A program made the translations under genes and the position numbers. Shown here piece by piece: positions 52,953 to 60,478 of a DNA stretch of 64,000 nucleotides. Location of the stretch: the NCBI RefSeq assembly GCF_008086345.1, contig NZ_CP043006.1, forward strand, positions 1,672,032 through 1,736,031. Direction: 5' to 3'. Position 1 is the stretch's first letter; every line of letters starts with the position of its first letter. Under the pieces are notes generated by a model. That model was not told the DNA's origin. It ran no database searches and saw only the letters and a list, made by a program, of their open reading frames with translations. This DNA is from Chitinophaga sp. XS-30. GTDB taxonomy: Bacteria; Bacteroidota; Bacteroidia; Chitinophagales; Chitinophagaceae.

Positions 52953-53675
52953 ATGAGGAAACTTAGCATGTTAACCCTATCCCTCGCCCTGGTAGCGTTA
53001 ACGATCACCACAAAGGCACAGACGATCGATGAAGTGGTCGGCAAACATATTGAGGCCATGGGTGGCGCGGACAAGATCAAGGCAGTCAAATCCCAGTCTA
53101 CAGAAGGAACCATGGAGATACAGGGAATGGAGTTCCCGTTCAAGACCTGGAGTGTGCACAATACGGCCATGCGTATTGATTTTGATGCGATGGGCACAAC
53201 CAATACCCAGGTTGTATCCACCAGCGGCGGCTGGATGTTCATGCCCGTACAGCAGCAGCAGGCCCCTGTTGATTCCGATCCGGAAACCGTGAAAGAAGCC
53301 GCGTCGGAGCTGGACCTTACCGGGGAACTGTTCGACTACAAGGCCAAAGGCCATACGGCAGAGCTGATCGGCAAGGAAACCCTCGAAGGGCAGGAGCTTT
53401 ACAACATCAAGTTCACCCGCAAGAACGGTACGGTAAGCACGATACTGATGGATGCCGGCACCTACCTGATCAACAAGAGGATCACCAACAAGAACATCCA
53501 GGGGCAGGAAGTGGAGATCACGGAGGTATTGAGCAATTACAAGAAAACGGAAGACGGCTACACTTATGCCGCTACCATTGAGCAGTTGCCGATGGGTATG
53601 AAGATGAATTTCGGGAAGTATGCATATAACCCCGTCATTGATGTGAAGATGTTTGAGAAGCCGGCGGCTGAATAA
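52953..53675 (+). CDS. secreted LolA-like (outer-membrane lipoprotein-sorting family) protein
   Basis: A 240-residue exported protein with a signal peptide (MRKLSMLTLSLALVALTITTKAQ) and a beta-rich body. The pattern 'DEVVGKHIEAMGGADKIKAV', 'GWMFMPVQQQQ' and 'TYLINKRITNKNIQGQEVEI' is typical of Bacteroidota proteins annotated as lipoprotein-sorting or LolA-like; ligand unknown. It has its own promoter and terminator, so it is a single-gene unit. Confidence 0.82.
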   Translation: MRKLSMLTLSLALVALTITTKAQTIDEVVGKHIEAMGGADKIKAVKSQSTEGTMEIQGMEFPFKTWSVHNTAMRIDFDAMGTTNTQVVSTSGGWMFMPVQQQQAPVDSDPETVKEAASELDLTGELFDYKAKGHTAELIGKETLEGQELYNIKFTRKNGTVSTILMDAGTYLINKRITNKNIQGQEVEITEVLSNYKKTEDGYTYAATIEQLPMGMKMNFGKYAYNPVIDVKMFEKPAAE

Positions 53676-53697
53676 ATATATTGGGTGTGATGCCTGA

Positions 53698-53731
53698 AAG
53701 CCCCTCGCTGCGGTGAGGGGCTTCGTTTTTT
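53698..53731 (+). terminator. intrinsic terminator after the LolA-like gene
   Basis: Stem AAGCCCCTC / GAGGGGCTT (53698-53706 and 53715-53723), 8-nt loop, followed by CGTTTTTTAA. Confidence 0.92.
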
Positions 53732-53760
53732 AATGATAAAATAGTCGTAACTTACTGCAT

Positions 53761-54087
53761 ATGAAATCCAGAAAAGCGAAAACAATACGTATTGCTGCGA
53801 ACCAGACTCCCCGTTCGCGTGGGGTGCATGAGGAGGATCTGAGTGCAATGGAGGAATTCATGGACCGTTCATTCTTCAGGGAGATCGGCATCAAGGCAGC
53901 TACCAACGCTGTTAATGAAAATAAAGCGATGGGGATACCGGTTACCTTTCTGCAGGATGATTGGGTAGTGAGAAGAATGCCGGAAGGAAACATCGAGAAA
54001 GTAACCCGCGTATCCGGTTCGGACAGGATAAAGTACAGGCAATTAAAGAAAGGAACCGTGTTACATGTTAAAAGAACAGCACACTAG
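53761..54087 (+). CDS. small basic protein, possible antitoxin of a zeta-like module
   Basis: A 108-residue protein of unknown family, with a basic N-terminus (MKSRKAKTIRIAANQTPRSR), an acidic middle (HEEDLSAMEEFMDRS) and a C-terminal stretch 'NENKAMGIPVTFLQDDWVVR'. This last part resembles short ORFs that stand upstream of zeta-like kinases in Bacteroidota (recalled, not checked). Its final 23 nt overlap the start of the zeta-like gene, so the two are translated together. The basic N-terminus may bind DNA or the partner kinase. Promoter not located; no TAnnTTTG found in the 80 nt upstream. Confidence 0.6.
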   Translation: MKSRKAKTIRIAANQTPRSRGVHEEDLSAMEEFMDRSFFREIGIKAATNAVNENKAMGIPVTFLQDDWVVRRMPEGNIEKVTRVSGSDRIKYRQLKKGTVLHVKRTAH

Positions 54088-54814
54088 GCGGATGCGTGTT
54101 TTTGCCGGTCCCAACGGGTCGGGGAAAAGTACGATCATCAAGGAAATTCAGAAGAGATATAAAACCGGTGTGTATATCAATGCGGATGACATTGAGAAGT
54201 CCGCCAGAGAAAAAGGCTTCGTCAATCTTGGCGACTATGGGTTGGAAGCTACCCCGGATTCATTCAACACCTACCTGCAACACTCCACACTTTTCGCTAA
54301 AGCCCGGCAGGAGGGCTATCAGATCGACCTGACATTCTCGGATAATGTGATAAGAATTATGGAGAGCACCAATTCGTATGAAGCGGCCCTGATTGCCGAC
54401 TATCTGCGGAATCTGCTGATCGGAAAAATGGAAACCTTCTCCTTCGAGACCGTCATGTCCCATTCATCCAAACTGGAAACTTTCAGAAAAGCACATGAGG
54501 CGGGATTCAAGATATATCTGTATTATATCGCCACAGAGTCCCCGGATATAAGTGTACGCAGAGTGGAAGAACGCGTCAAAAAAGGCGGCCATCCCGTACC
54601 TCCTGAAAAGATCGTTGAGCGGTATGTACGGTCGCTCGAACTGCTCAGTGACATGATCCCGTATTGTCACCGCTGTTTTATATTCGATAACTCACTTGAT
54701 ACCGGTTACCGGCTTATTCTCGATGTTGAGGATGGCGAACGGGTAACGGTACAGACAGAGGATGCCATTCCTATGTGGACAGATATCTATCTTTTGCAGA
54801 AACTGGGGATATGA
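54065..54814 (+). CDS. zeta-toxin-like P-loop kinase
   Basis: A 249-residue P-loop protein with Walker A GPNGSGKST (residues 15-23), an NADDIEKSAREKG segment after the first strand, an acidic and aromatic patch in the middle (SFETVMSHSSKLETFRKA), and an Arg-rich helix (RRVEERVKKGGHPVPPEKIVERY). This pattern is that of the zeta-toxin/COG4185 family, whose members phosphorylate UDP-GlcNAc-type sugars or have unassigned targets. Overlap with the preceding small ORF (23 nt) is typical of toxin-antitoxin pairs. The Mg-binding and substrate residues of the true zeta toxin could not be assigned, so activity is uncertain. Confidence 0.75.
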   Translation: MLKEQHTRRMRVFAGPNGSGKSTIIKEIQKRYKTGVYINADDIEKSAREKGFVNLGDYGLEATPDSFNTYLQHSTLFAKARQEGYQIDLTFSDNVIRIMESTNSYEAALIADYLRNLLIGKMETFSFETVMSHSSKLETFRKAHEAGFKIYLYYIATESPDISVRRVEERVKKGGHPVPPEKIVERYVRSLELLSDMIPYCHRCFIFDNSLDTGYRLILDVEDGERVTVQTEDAIPMWTDIYLLQKLGI

Positions 54815-54823
54815 TCCGCCGGT

Positions 54824-55828
54824 TCATGAATACCGCTTCAACATATCTTCCGCTTCCTGCTTCAGCCGGTCCGCCAGGTGCTGCGGTTCCAGCACTTTTA
54901 CTCTTCCTCCCGCACTGAGCAGGAGCATGATCAGTTCATGATTGACCACGATCTGCAAGCCTATCCGGCATTCCTCTTCATCATCTTTCAGAATGGTCTG
55001 GGAGGGATGGAGCGGTTGTGTTTTTACATATTTGCCCTGATGGGGGGTGTAGGATAATACGATGTTCTCCGGTTGCCCTTCGGTGACGGTGATGCCGATG
55101 GCATGCTGGAAATAGCTGGCATCATCGAAATTCTTTTCATCGAAATGCTTGTTGGTAGGCCATATCTGTACGATACGGTCCAGCGCAAAGGTAAGCACGG
55201 TGCCGCCTTTTGCTTTCTGGCTTTTGCCGATAAGGTAAAAGCGGTGGTTGTATTCCCGGAGGTGGTAGGGCTCTACCCAGTGCTCCTTGGGCTCACTGCG
55301 GTCGAAACTCTGGTAGGCAATGCGGATCACTTCCAGTTCCTTGATGGCGTCCACGATCTCGGGGATCAGTTCAGCGCCTTTGTACTGGCTGCCGCGGCTG
55401 AATTTGATGAGGCCCCGGTTCTCCAGTTCCTGGCGGTTCATTTTCAGGCTGGCGGCTATTTTGAGGATGGCGTCTTCAAAGCGCTGGATCACCGGCAGGC
55501 TGCGGAACTGTTCCAGTATGCCGATGGCAACTTCCAGCCCCTGCAGGTCCGCTTCGTCAATAGGGCTGCTGCTGATGGAGAAGTTCTCGTCCTCATACCG
55601 GTAAGCTTTGGAGCTGCGGTCATACTTTATCGGGGCGAAATAACTCAGCTCAGGGGCATTGCGCATGTCCTCGATATCCTTTTGAATGGTGCGCACGGCC
55701 ACCGAATCGTCCATTTTATCAGATACATACTTTACCAGGTCATCCAGCGTGGGCTTTGGCAGGCGTTTGTTGCGCAAACGTTCATCTATCCAGCGGTACC
55801 GGGAAAGGGCATCTTTATTCTTGGGCAT
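54824..55828 (-). CDS. WYL-domain transcriptional regulator
   Basis: A 334-residue regulator: N-terminal winged HTH (LPKPTLDDLVKYVSDKMDD; AVRTIQKDIEDMRNAPEL), a middle WYL domain (WVEPYHLREYNHRFYLIG) and a C-terminal WCX-like extension. WYL proteins often sense nucleic acid or nucleotide ligands, and occur beside defence and repair genes, but also widely elsewhere. It is divergent from an unknown gene with a 155-nt shared upstream region, so it may control that gene. It converges with the zeta-like module, 9 nt apart. Confidence 0.88.
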   Translation of the reverse strand: MPKNKDALSRYRWIDERLRNKRLPKPTLDDLVKYVSDKMDDSVAVRTIQKDIEDMRNAPELSYFAPIKYDRSSKAYRYEDENFSISSSPIDEADLQGLEVAIGILEQFRSLPVIQRFEDAILKIAASLKMNRQELENRGLIKFSRGSQYKGAELIPEIVDAIKELEVIRIAYQSFDRSEPKEHWVEPYHLREYNHRFYLIGKSQKAKGGTVLTFALDRIVQIWPTNKHFDEKNFDDASYFQHAIGITVTEGQPENIVLSYTPHQGKYVKTQPLHPSQTILKDDEEECRIGLQIVVNHELIMLLLSAGGRVKVLEPQHLADRLKQEAEDMLKRYS

Positions 55829-55983
55829 GTGGCTGCATTTGGTAGGGCGTAAAAATAAACATTTTTGCTACGCAGATCCCTTGCGTTCGGCCATGATATT
55901 TTCGTATCGTTAAAAATTCACAGCGCAACCGGGCGTAAAAAGCAAGGTGCCGCTCAATAAACGAAAAGGTAAACATTTGACGC

Positions 55984-56571
55984 ATGAAAAAGGTATCTGT
56001 AAACATCGCAAGAGAAAAGGAAGTCACCGCTATTAAAGTTGGACAGATCATCCTGGACGATTCACATTACCTGACCTGCTGGGGTTATCTGGAAACAGCG
56101 GAAGGTTGGCGGAAATGTGATTTTGTAACTAACTACGATGTGCTGAACACGATGCTGCGGGCCATCGAGGATAAGAGTGAAGCGGTGCAGATGGCCATTG
56201 TGCAGCAGCTGGAATGTATGGGTGATAAACCGGAAATGATTGATTTTGAGGCACAACTGGGTGAAGCGGTGCTGTTCGATAACCTGCGTTTCCACCTGAC
56301 CAGCCCCCGGTTCGATGGTTTTGAAGCGGACCTGGACGATGCCGCCGGCAGCTGTTTTTATATCCGAAAGGCAGAACCCTGCACCCGGGCGGAGGCCTTT
56401 GAGCATAAAGTTGACCAGTGCATGCAGACGCTGGGTAAACATTACGAGTTGTATCTGGGCTACCTGGAGCTGGATTTTGATGAAGAGGCAGCCCGGCAGC
56501 ATGCGGATCTGGGTGATGACATGAAATACACCCTTGCCTACCATGCCTGGAAACAACTGTCCGGCCGATAG
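55984..56571 (+). CDS. hypothetical protein divergent from the WYL regulator
   Basis: A 195-residue protein of no recognised family. It is acidic and soluble, without signal peptide or membrane segment; several His and Cys residues occur (LTCWGYLETAEGW; DAAGSCFYIRKAEPC). The start has TTTGACGC immediately before it. The divergent arrangement with the WYL regulator suggests a regulator/target pair, but the function is unknown. Confidence 0.7.
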   Translation: MKKVSVNIAREKEVTAIKVGQIILDDSHYLTCWGYLETAEGWRKCDFVTNYDVLNTMLRAIEDKSEAVQMAIVQQLECMGDKPEMIDFEAQLGEAVLFDNLRFHLTSPRFDGFEADLDDAAGSCFYIRKAEPCTRAEAFEHKVDQCMQTLGKHYELYLGYLELDFDEEAARQHADLGDDMKYTLAYHAWKQLSGR

Positions 56572-56742
56572 TGATAGCCTGATAAACCTGGAAACAACAG
56601 TTTACCCGCCAGGTGGCTTCCCCGCAGGGTTTGCACCGGTGACGGCGCGCTGAAATACACCCTTGTTTGTGTGCCGGGTGAAAGAAATCCCGAAAAATCA
56701 GAAAAAAAATCCTTTAAGTCTATAATATTTGTAGGAAATCAG

Positions 56743-56750
56743 TATTTTTG
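56743..56750 (+). promoter_or_regulatory. -7 promoter box of the 1-Cys peroxiredoxin gene
   Basis: TATTTTTG matches TAnnTTTG and lies 20 nt before the ATG at 56771, giving a leader of about 15 nt. No clear -33 element. Confidence 0.5.
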
Positions 56751-56770
56751 GTTCCTGTAAACGGAGTTAT

Positions 56771-57406
56771 ATGAGTTTAAGGTTAGGGGACGCGGCTCCC
56801 AATTTCAAAGCAAAAACGACCATTGGAGAGATCGATTTCTACGAGTATCTCGGCGATAGCTGGGGTGTTTTGTTTTCCCATCCCGCAGATTTCACGCCCG
56901 TTTGTACAACAGAACTTGGTAAAACAGCCCTGCTGAACGGGGAGTTTGCCAAACGTAATGTTAAAGTGCTGGCTCTCAGTGTGGATCCGCTGGATAAACA
57001 CAAGAGCTGGATCAATGATATCAATGAAACACAGGGCTGCGATGTATCCTTCCCGATCATCGCGGATGAAGATAAAACAGTAGCGAACCTGTACGATATG
57101 ATCCATCCGAATGCTTCGGAAACTTTTACCGTACGTTCCCTGTTTGTGATCGGGCCGGATAAAAAGGTGAAACTCACCATCACTTATCCGGCATCTACCG
57201 GCAGAAACTTCGTTGAAGTGCTGCGCGTGATCGATTCCCTGCAGTTGACCGCCAATTATAGTGTAGCTACCCCGGCAGACTGGAAAGACGGAGAAGATGT
57301 AATTGTAGTTCCGGCTGTAAAAACAGAAGATATTCCGGCTAAATTCCCGAAAGGACATAAGATCATCAAGCCGTATCTCAGAACAACGCCGCAACCCAAC
57401 AAGTAA
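56771..57406 (+). CDS. 1-Cys peroxiredoxin (Prx6-like)
   Basis: Peroxide-reducing enzyme of 211 residues in the Prx6 branch: peroxidatic Cys45 in HPADFTPVCTTELG, the VDPLDKHKSWINDI segment, and a Prx6-type C-terminal arm (ADWKDGEDVIVVPAVKTEDI, then PYLRTTPQPNK). The other Cys (about residue 90, QGCDV) is not at a 2-Cys resolving position. The host also has the Bcp-type enzyme at 27.7 kb. Stands alone. Confidence 0.96.
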   Translation: MSLRLGDAAPNFKAKTTIGEIDFYEYLGDSWGVLFSHPADFTPVCTTELGKTALLNGEFAKRNVKVLALSVDPLDKHKSWINDINETQGCDVSFPIIADEDKTVANLYDMIHPNASETFTVRSLFVIGPDKKVKLTITYPASTGRNFVEVLRVIDSLQLTANYSVATPADWKDGEDVIVVPAVKTEDIPAKFPKGHKIIKPYLRTTPQPNK

Positions 57407-57588
57407 CCCGGTGTTTTGAGTGATCCGGCATCCGGACCGTGTTATGAAAAAGCAAATCCGCTATATACTATTCAATGAACTTCCCTCCGGGAAGTAAAGA
57501 TATTACTGGGGCTAATGGACCGCGTGACAAGTGGTGACCGGCGTTTGCTCCTTATCGTTTTTTTTAATGGTTGGTTTTTGATTTTACG

Positions 57589-57614
57589 AAACGGGGATTT
57601 TTCCCCGTTTTTTT
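57589..57614 (+). terminator. intrinsic terminator
   Basis: Stem AAACGGGG / CCCCGTTT (57589-57596 and 57603-57610) followed by TTTT. It lies 180 nt after the peroxiredoxin stop and probably ends that transcript. Confidence 0.85.
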
Positions 57615-57663
57615 ATGTCCATAATGCAGGCTCCCCATGATTTCAGGATAAGACCACCTTGTA

Positions 57664-57760
57664 ACGGTAAAGCGAATACCGTATCTGGCAACTTAACTGT
57701 AAAGCCGATACTGTATCTAAGTTTCGCCACTGTAAAGTTTTTTCTGTATAAGACAAGAAT
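57664..57760. repeat. degenerate triple direct repeat of about 32 bp
   Basis: Three copies begin at 57664, 57696 and 57729, sharing ACnGTAAAG at the start and a following CGTATCT or CTGTAT element: ACGGTAAAGCGAATACCG, ACTGTAAAGCCGATACTG, ACTGTAAAGTTTTTTCTG. Spacings are 32 and 33 bp, three helical turns, as for multi-site operators. No gene is near on either side that I can tie to it. Confidence 0.6.
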
Positions 57761-57882
57761 ATATCGCGCCGCATCAAGTCCACCTCAAGTCCACCTTCTC
57801 TCCATAGATATTCCGGGGACCACCCGCCGTTCCTCCGCCGTCCACCCGCTATTCCAGGGCCTGCGGGTAGCCGTCACAAAAA

Positions 57883-57907
57883 AAGCCGCAAACCAGGTCT
57901 GCGGCTT
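57883..57907 (-). terminator. intrinsic terminator of the S41 peptidase gene
   Basis: Stem AAGCCGCA / TGCGGCTT (57883-57890 and 57900-57907) with an A-run on + (T-run on -) beyond it at 57878-57884. Confidence 0.85.
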
Positions 57908-57926
57908 CCATATCAAGGGAAATATC

Positions 57927-59462
57927 CTATTGTTTCAGTTTGCGGCGCTCTTCTACCATACCATTAAACCCTTCAGCACCAACATTTTGTGTGGTGATAT
58001 CCACGTTGTTGGTGACCCTGCCGTTGACCATGATCCGGTCATCGGAAGTGCGCATGCCTTCGTTGTTGATATAGGCCAGGGCTTTGGAAAGACCGTTTTC
58101 CAGCGGGTCCCCGAAATCCCGCGTAACATCGTCAACAGAAGAGATATCTACATCAAAACCGGCGAAATAATCGCCCGTGCCTAGGGAGTTCACACTGCTG
58201 AACTGGCTCATATACACCGTGAATTTGTCGATCCCTATCCCGAAGAACCCTACGGGCTTGCCATACGTCTTGTCCGAACCAACGAGTTTGACGTTCATAT
58301 GCGGCCGGAGACTGTTGATCGCCAGCTCACTGGCGGAAGCCGTGGACCCGCTGACGATGAACACCACGTTACTGATCGCGCCGAGACTGCCTTTTTTGGA
58401 AAAGTAATTGGTATTGCCCTGCTCGGAATAATCCACATCCGCATAGGTCAGCTTCCGGCCGTTTTGTACCACCTGCTGGTTATTGGCATCCAGGTAAGGA
58501 ATGGCTTTCAGGATGGGGGCATTGCCTTCGCGGAGCAGCTTGTTGAAAAGCTCCTTGTACATGACCTTTCCGTTTAGACTGGAAGGGCCGATCAGGTTGG
58601 CCAGATATTCAAAGGTCTGCACATATCCACCGCTGTTATAACGGAGGTCTACCACCAGGTTATTGACGTTTTTGCTGGCAAATTCGGCAAAGGCGTTATC
58701 CAGACCTGGCTGTGCATTGGACAGGCGGGAAAAGCGCGCCAGGTTGATGTATCCTGTGATCTTGCCGCCTTCCGTGAAGGTCTTCCAGGTGTACACCGGA
58801 TCATTGGTATAAGTGCCTTTGGTCAGTGTGGTGGAGAAGGTTTCCCCGGTCACCGGCCGTTTCAGGGTGAGCTGAAGGGTGTTGCCGGCCAAGGCTGCAG
58901 TCACTGCCGAGGAACTCACCACAACCGGAAGCCCGTTCATGGCGGTGACCTGGCAACCGCGGGTAATGGTGGCCTGCGCCGCCGGGCCGCCTTTTTCTAC
59001 GAGGCGGACGTATAATGAATTGGTAATGCCATTATTCACGATGGTGAACCCTATCCCGAAGTCGTCTCCCTTCCCCTCGAGGTCTACCGTGCCCTGGATA
59101 CCCTGGGCGGCGTTGCCCTTTTCGATAAAAGAGTATTTGGGACGGTTGCTGGTCGTGTATTCGTAGGCCTTACCTGTCAGGGGATTGATCTTGTACTGGG
59201 TGATCTTGAGCAGTTCCGCCTCCAGGCTTGTCAACTCGTCTGACCCCTCGAAAGAGCGGGGATTGAAGGTTTCGTAATCAGGCAGGGCATCGTACCAGAG
59301 ATAGGTTTCTTTAGCATAGAGGAACAGCGAATCAAGACTTAACTGCAAACGGTTGCCCGAAGCGGGCGGAGGGTCTGGTGTCGGTTCCGTATTGGACTTT
59401 TTACAGGCTGGCATAGCGGCAGCCAGCAATATCATGCAGGCGGCGATCCTGAGCTTCATCAT
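57927..59462 (-). CDS. S41-family serine protease (PDZ-containing) lipoprotein
   Basis: Cell-envelope C-terminal-processing-type peptidase of 511 residues with lipobox (AMPACKK, Cys20). A Pro-rich linker leads to an N-terminal cap region (LDSLFLYAKETYLWYDALPD), a PDZ-like domain (FGIGFTIVNN; RGCQVTAMNGLPV) and the S41 core (NLVVDLRYNSGGYVQTFE; SGSTASASELAINS with the catalytic Ser; KTYGKPVG with the catalytic Lys). Substrate unknown. Has its own terminator. Confidence 0.93.
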   Translation of the reverse strand: MMKLRIAACMILLAAAMPACKKSNTEPTPDPPPASGNRLQLSLDSLFLYAKETYLWYDALPDYETFNPRSFEGSDELTSLEAELLKITQYKINPLTGKAYEYTTSNRPKYSFIEKGNAAQGIQGTVDLEGKGDDFGIGFTIVNNGITNSLYVRLVEKGGPAAQATITRGCQVTAMNGLPVVVSSSAVTAALAGNTLQLTLKRPVTGETFSTTLTKGTYTNDPVYTWKTFTEGGKITGYINLARFSRLSNAQPGLDNAFAEFASKNVNNLVVDLRYNSGGYVQTFEYLANLIGPSSLNGKVMYKELFNKLLREGNAPILKAIPYLDANNQQVVQNGRKLTYADVDYSEQGNTNYFSKKGSLGAISNVVFIVSGSTASASELAINSLRPHMNVKLVGSDKTYGKPVGFFGIGIDKFTVYMSQFSSVNSLGTGDYFAGFDVDISSVDDVTRDFGDPLENGLSKALAYINNEGMRTSDDRIMVNGRVTNNVDITTQNVGAEGFNGMVEERRKLKQ

Positions 59463-59706
59463 AAATTGAAACGGTTTACTATGAAAAGTTACGTTAATTC
59501 AGGCAGATTAAGGCCGGGAAACCGACGAATACGCTGATCGGGACGACCATTCCATTCTTCAACAATTTCAGCCTGAATGAATTATCCGTCGTTTAAAGTG
59601 TTATCATATAAACGAAAATTAATGTGGAGTTGATATGTTTACCGGCGGAATAACTGCCACCCTTACCTGCCGCCCGGGAGGATGCTTCCTGCTGTGTCTA
59701 CGATAA

Positions 59707-60441
59707 TTATGGCAGTTGGTTGCCTTTATGTTTCCGCAGTTGCTGCAATACGGCCTGCATATCTTTCGGCAGGGGGGCTTCCAGCTCATGGGTGATCCCT
59801 TTGTCGTCCGTGAATTTCAGCCGGAAGGCATGCAGCGCCAGCCTGTTCAGCAATGGTTTTTCTTCTTCCGTGAATTTCCCCAGTTTGAATTTCTTTTTGA
59901 TGGCGGAGAGCAGCACCGGCGTTTTGCTGCCGTACAATTCATCCACGGCAATGGAGTGGCCGAGGGATTTCATATGCACCCTGATCTGGTGGGTGCGGCC
60001 GGTGTGGATGCGGAGCTTTACGAGGCTGAACAGTCCGAATGCCTCCAGCACTTCGTAATCGGTGTGGGAGGGGCGCCCCTTGGCATTGGTGACCATTTTT
60101 CCCCTCTGAACGGGGTGTTCCATGATGGGTGCGGTGATGCTGCCGGACGGCTCGGAAAGCTCGCCGCTTACCAGGCCCAGGTAATATTTCTCCACGTCGC
60201 GGGATTCGAACAGCTGCGAAAGGTATTTGTGGGCAGCTTCGTGTTTGGCGAACAGCACGATGCCGCTCGTATCCCTGTCCAGCCGGTGGACGGTGAAGAT
60301 CTGGCCGTATTTGTTCTTCAGAAGGGTAGACAGTGCTTCGAGGGCATTGTCGTGCCGGTCCGGAATCGTCAGCAGGCCGGACGGTTTGTTGACAGCGATA
60401 AGATCGTCGTTCTCGAATATGATGAAGGAAGCGATGTGCAT
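59707..60441 (-). CDS. RluA-family pseudouridine synthase
   Basis: RNA-modifying enzyme of 244 residues that turns uridine into pseudouridine in rRNA or tRNA. The catalytic Asp is in HRLDRDTSG and the family end RIHTGRTHQIRVHMKSLGH is present. No S4 domain precedes the catalytic part, which sets it apart from the neighbouring synthase. A hairpin with T tract lies between the two genes, so it may be read only partly from the upstream promoter. Confidence 0.93.
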   Translation of the reverse strand: MHIASFIIFENDDLIAVNKPSGLLTIPDRHDNALEALSTLLKNKYGQIFTVHRLDRDTSGIVLFAKHEAAHKYLSQLFESRDVEKYYLGLVSGELSEPSGSITAPIMEHPVQRGKMVTNAKGRPSHTDYEVLEAFGLFSLVKLRIHTGRTHQIRVHMKSLGHSIAVDELYGSKTPVLLSAIKKKFKLGKFTEEEKPLLNRLALHAFRLKFTDDKGITHELEAPLPKDMQAVLQQLRKHKGNQLP

Positions 60442-60449
60442 GGGCGTAA

Positions 60450-60472
60450 AAAGCGGGGGGACTGGCCCCCCG
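60450..60472 (-). terminator. hairpin terminator between the two pseudouridine synthase genes
   Basis: Stem GGGGGG / CCCCCC (60455-60460 and 60466-60471) with a 5-nt loop, followed on the minus strand by GCTTTTTACG. Lies just after the upstream synthase's stop (60479). Confidence 0.7.
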
Positions 60473-60478
60473 GTGTGC

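Larger units (their letters stand above)
57407..57926. other. 520-nt intergenic region with hairpins and repeats
   Basis: No supported gene. It holds a hairpin ACTTCCC/GGGAAGT (57479-57495), a terminator (57589-57614), a ~32-bp degenerate triple repeat (57664-57760), an 11-bp tandem duplicate TCAAGTCCACC (57774-57795), and the terminator of the S41 gene (57883-57907). Confidence 0.75.

Noticed and set aside
57615..58184. Plus-strand ORF of 189 codons in the intergenic region and S41 gene
   Set aside because: It runs through the triple repeat, two terminators and the coding end of the S41 peptidase, with an unlikely composition.
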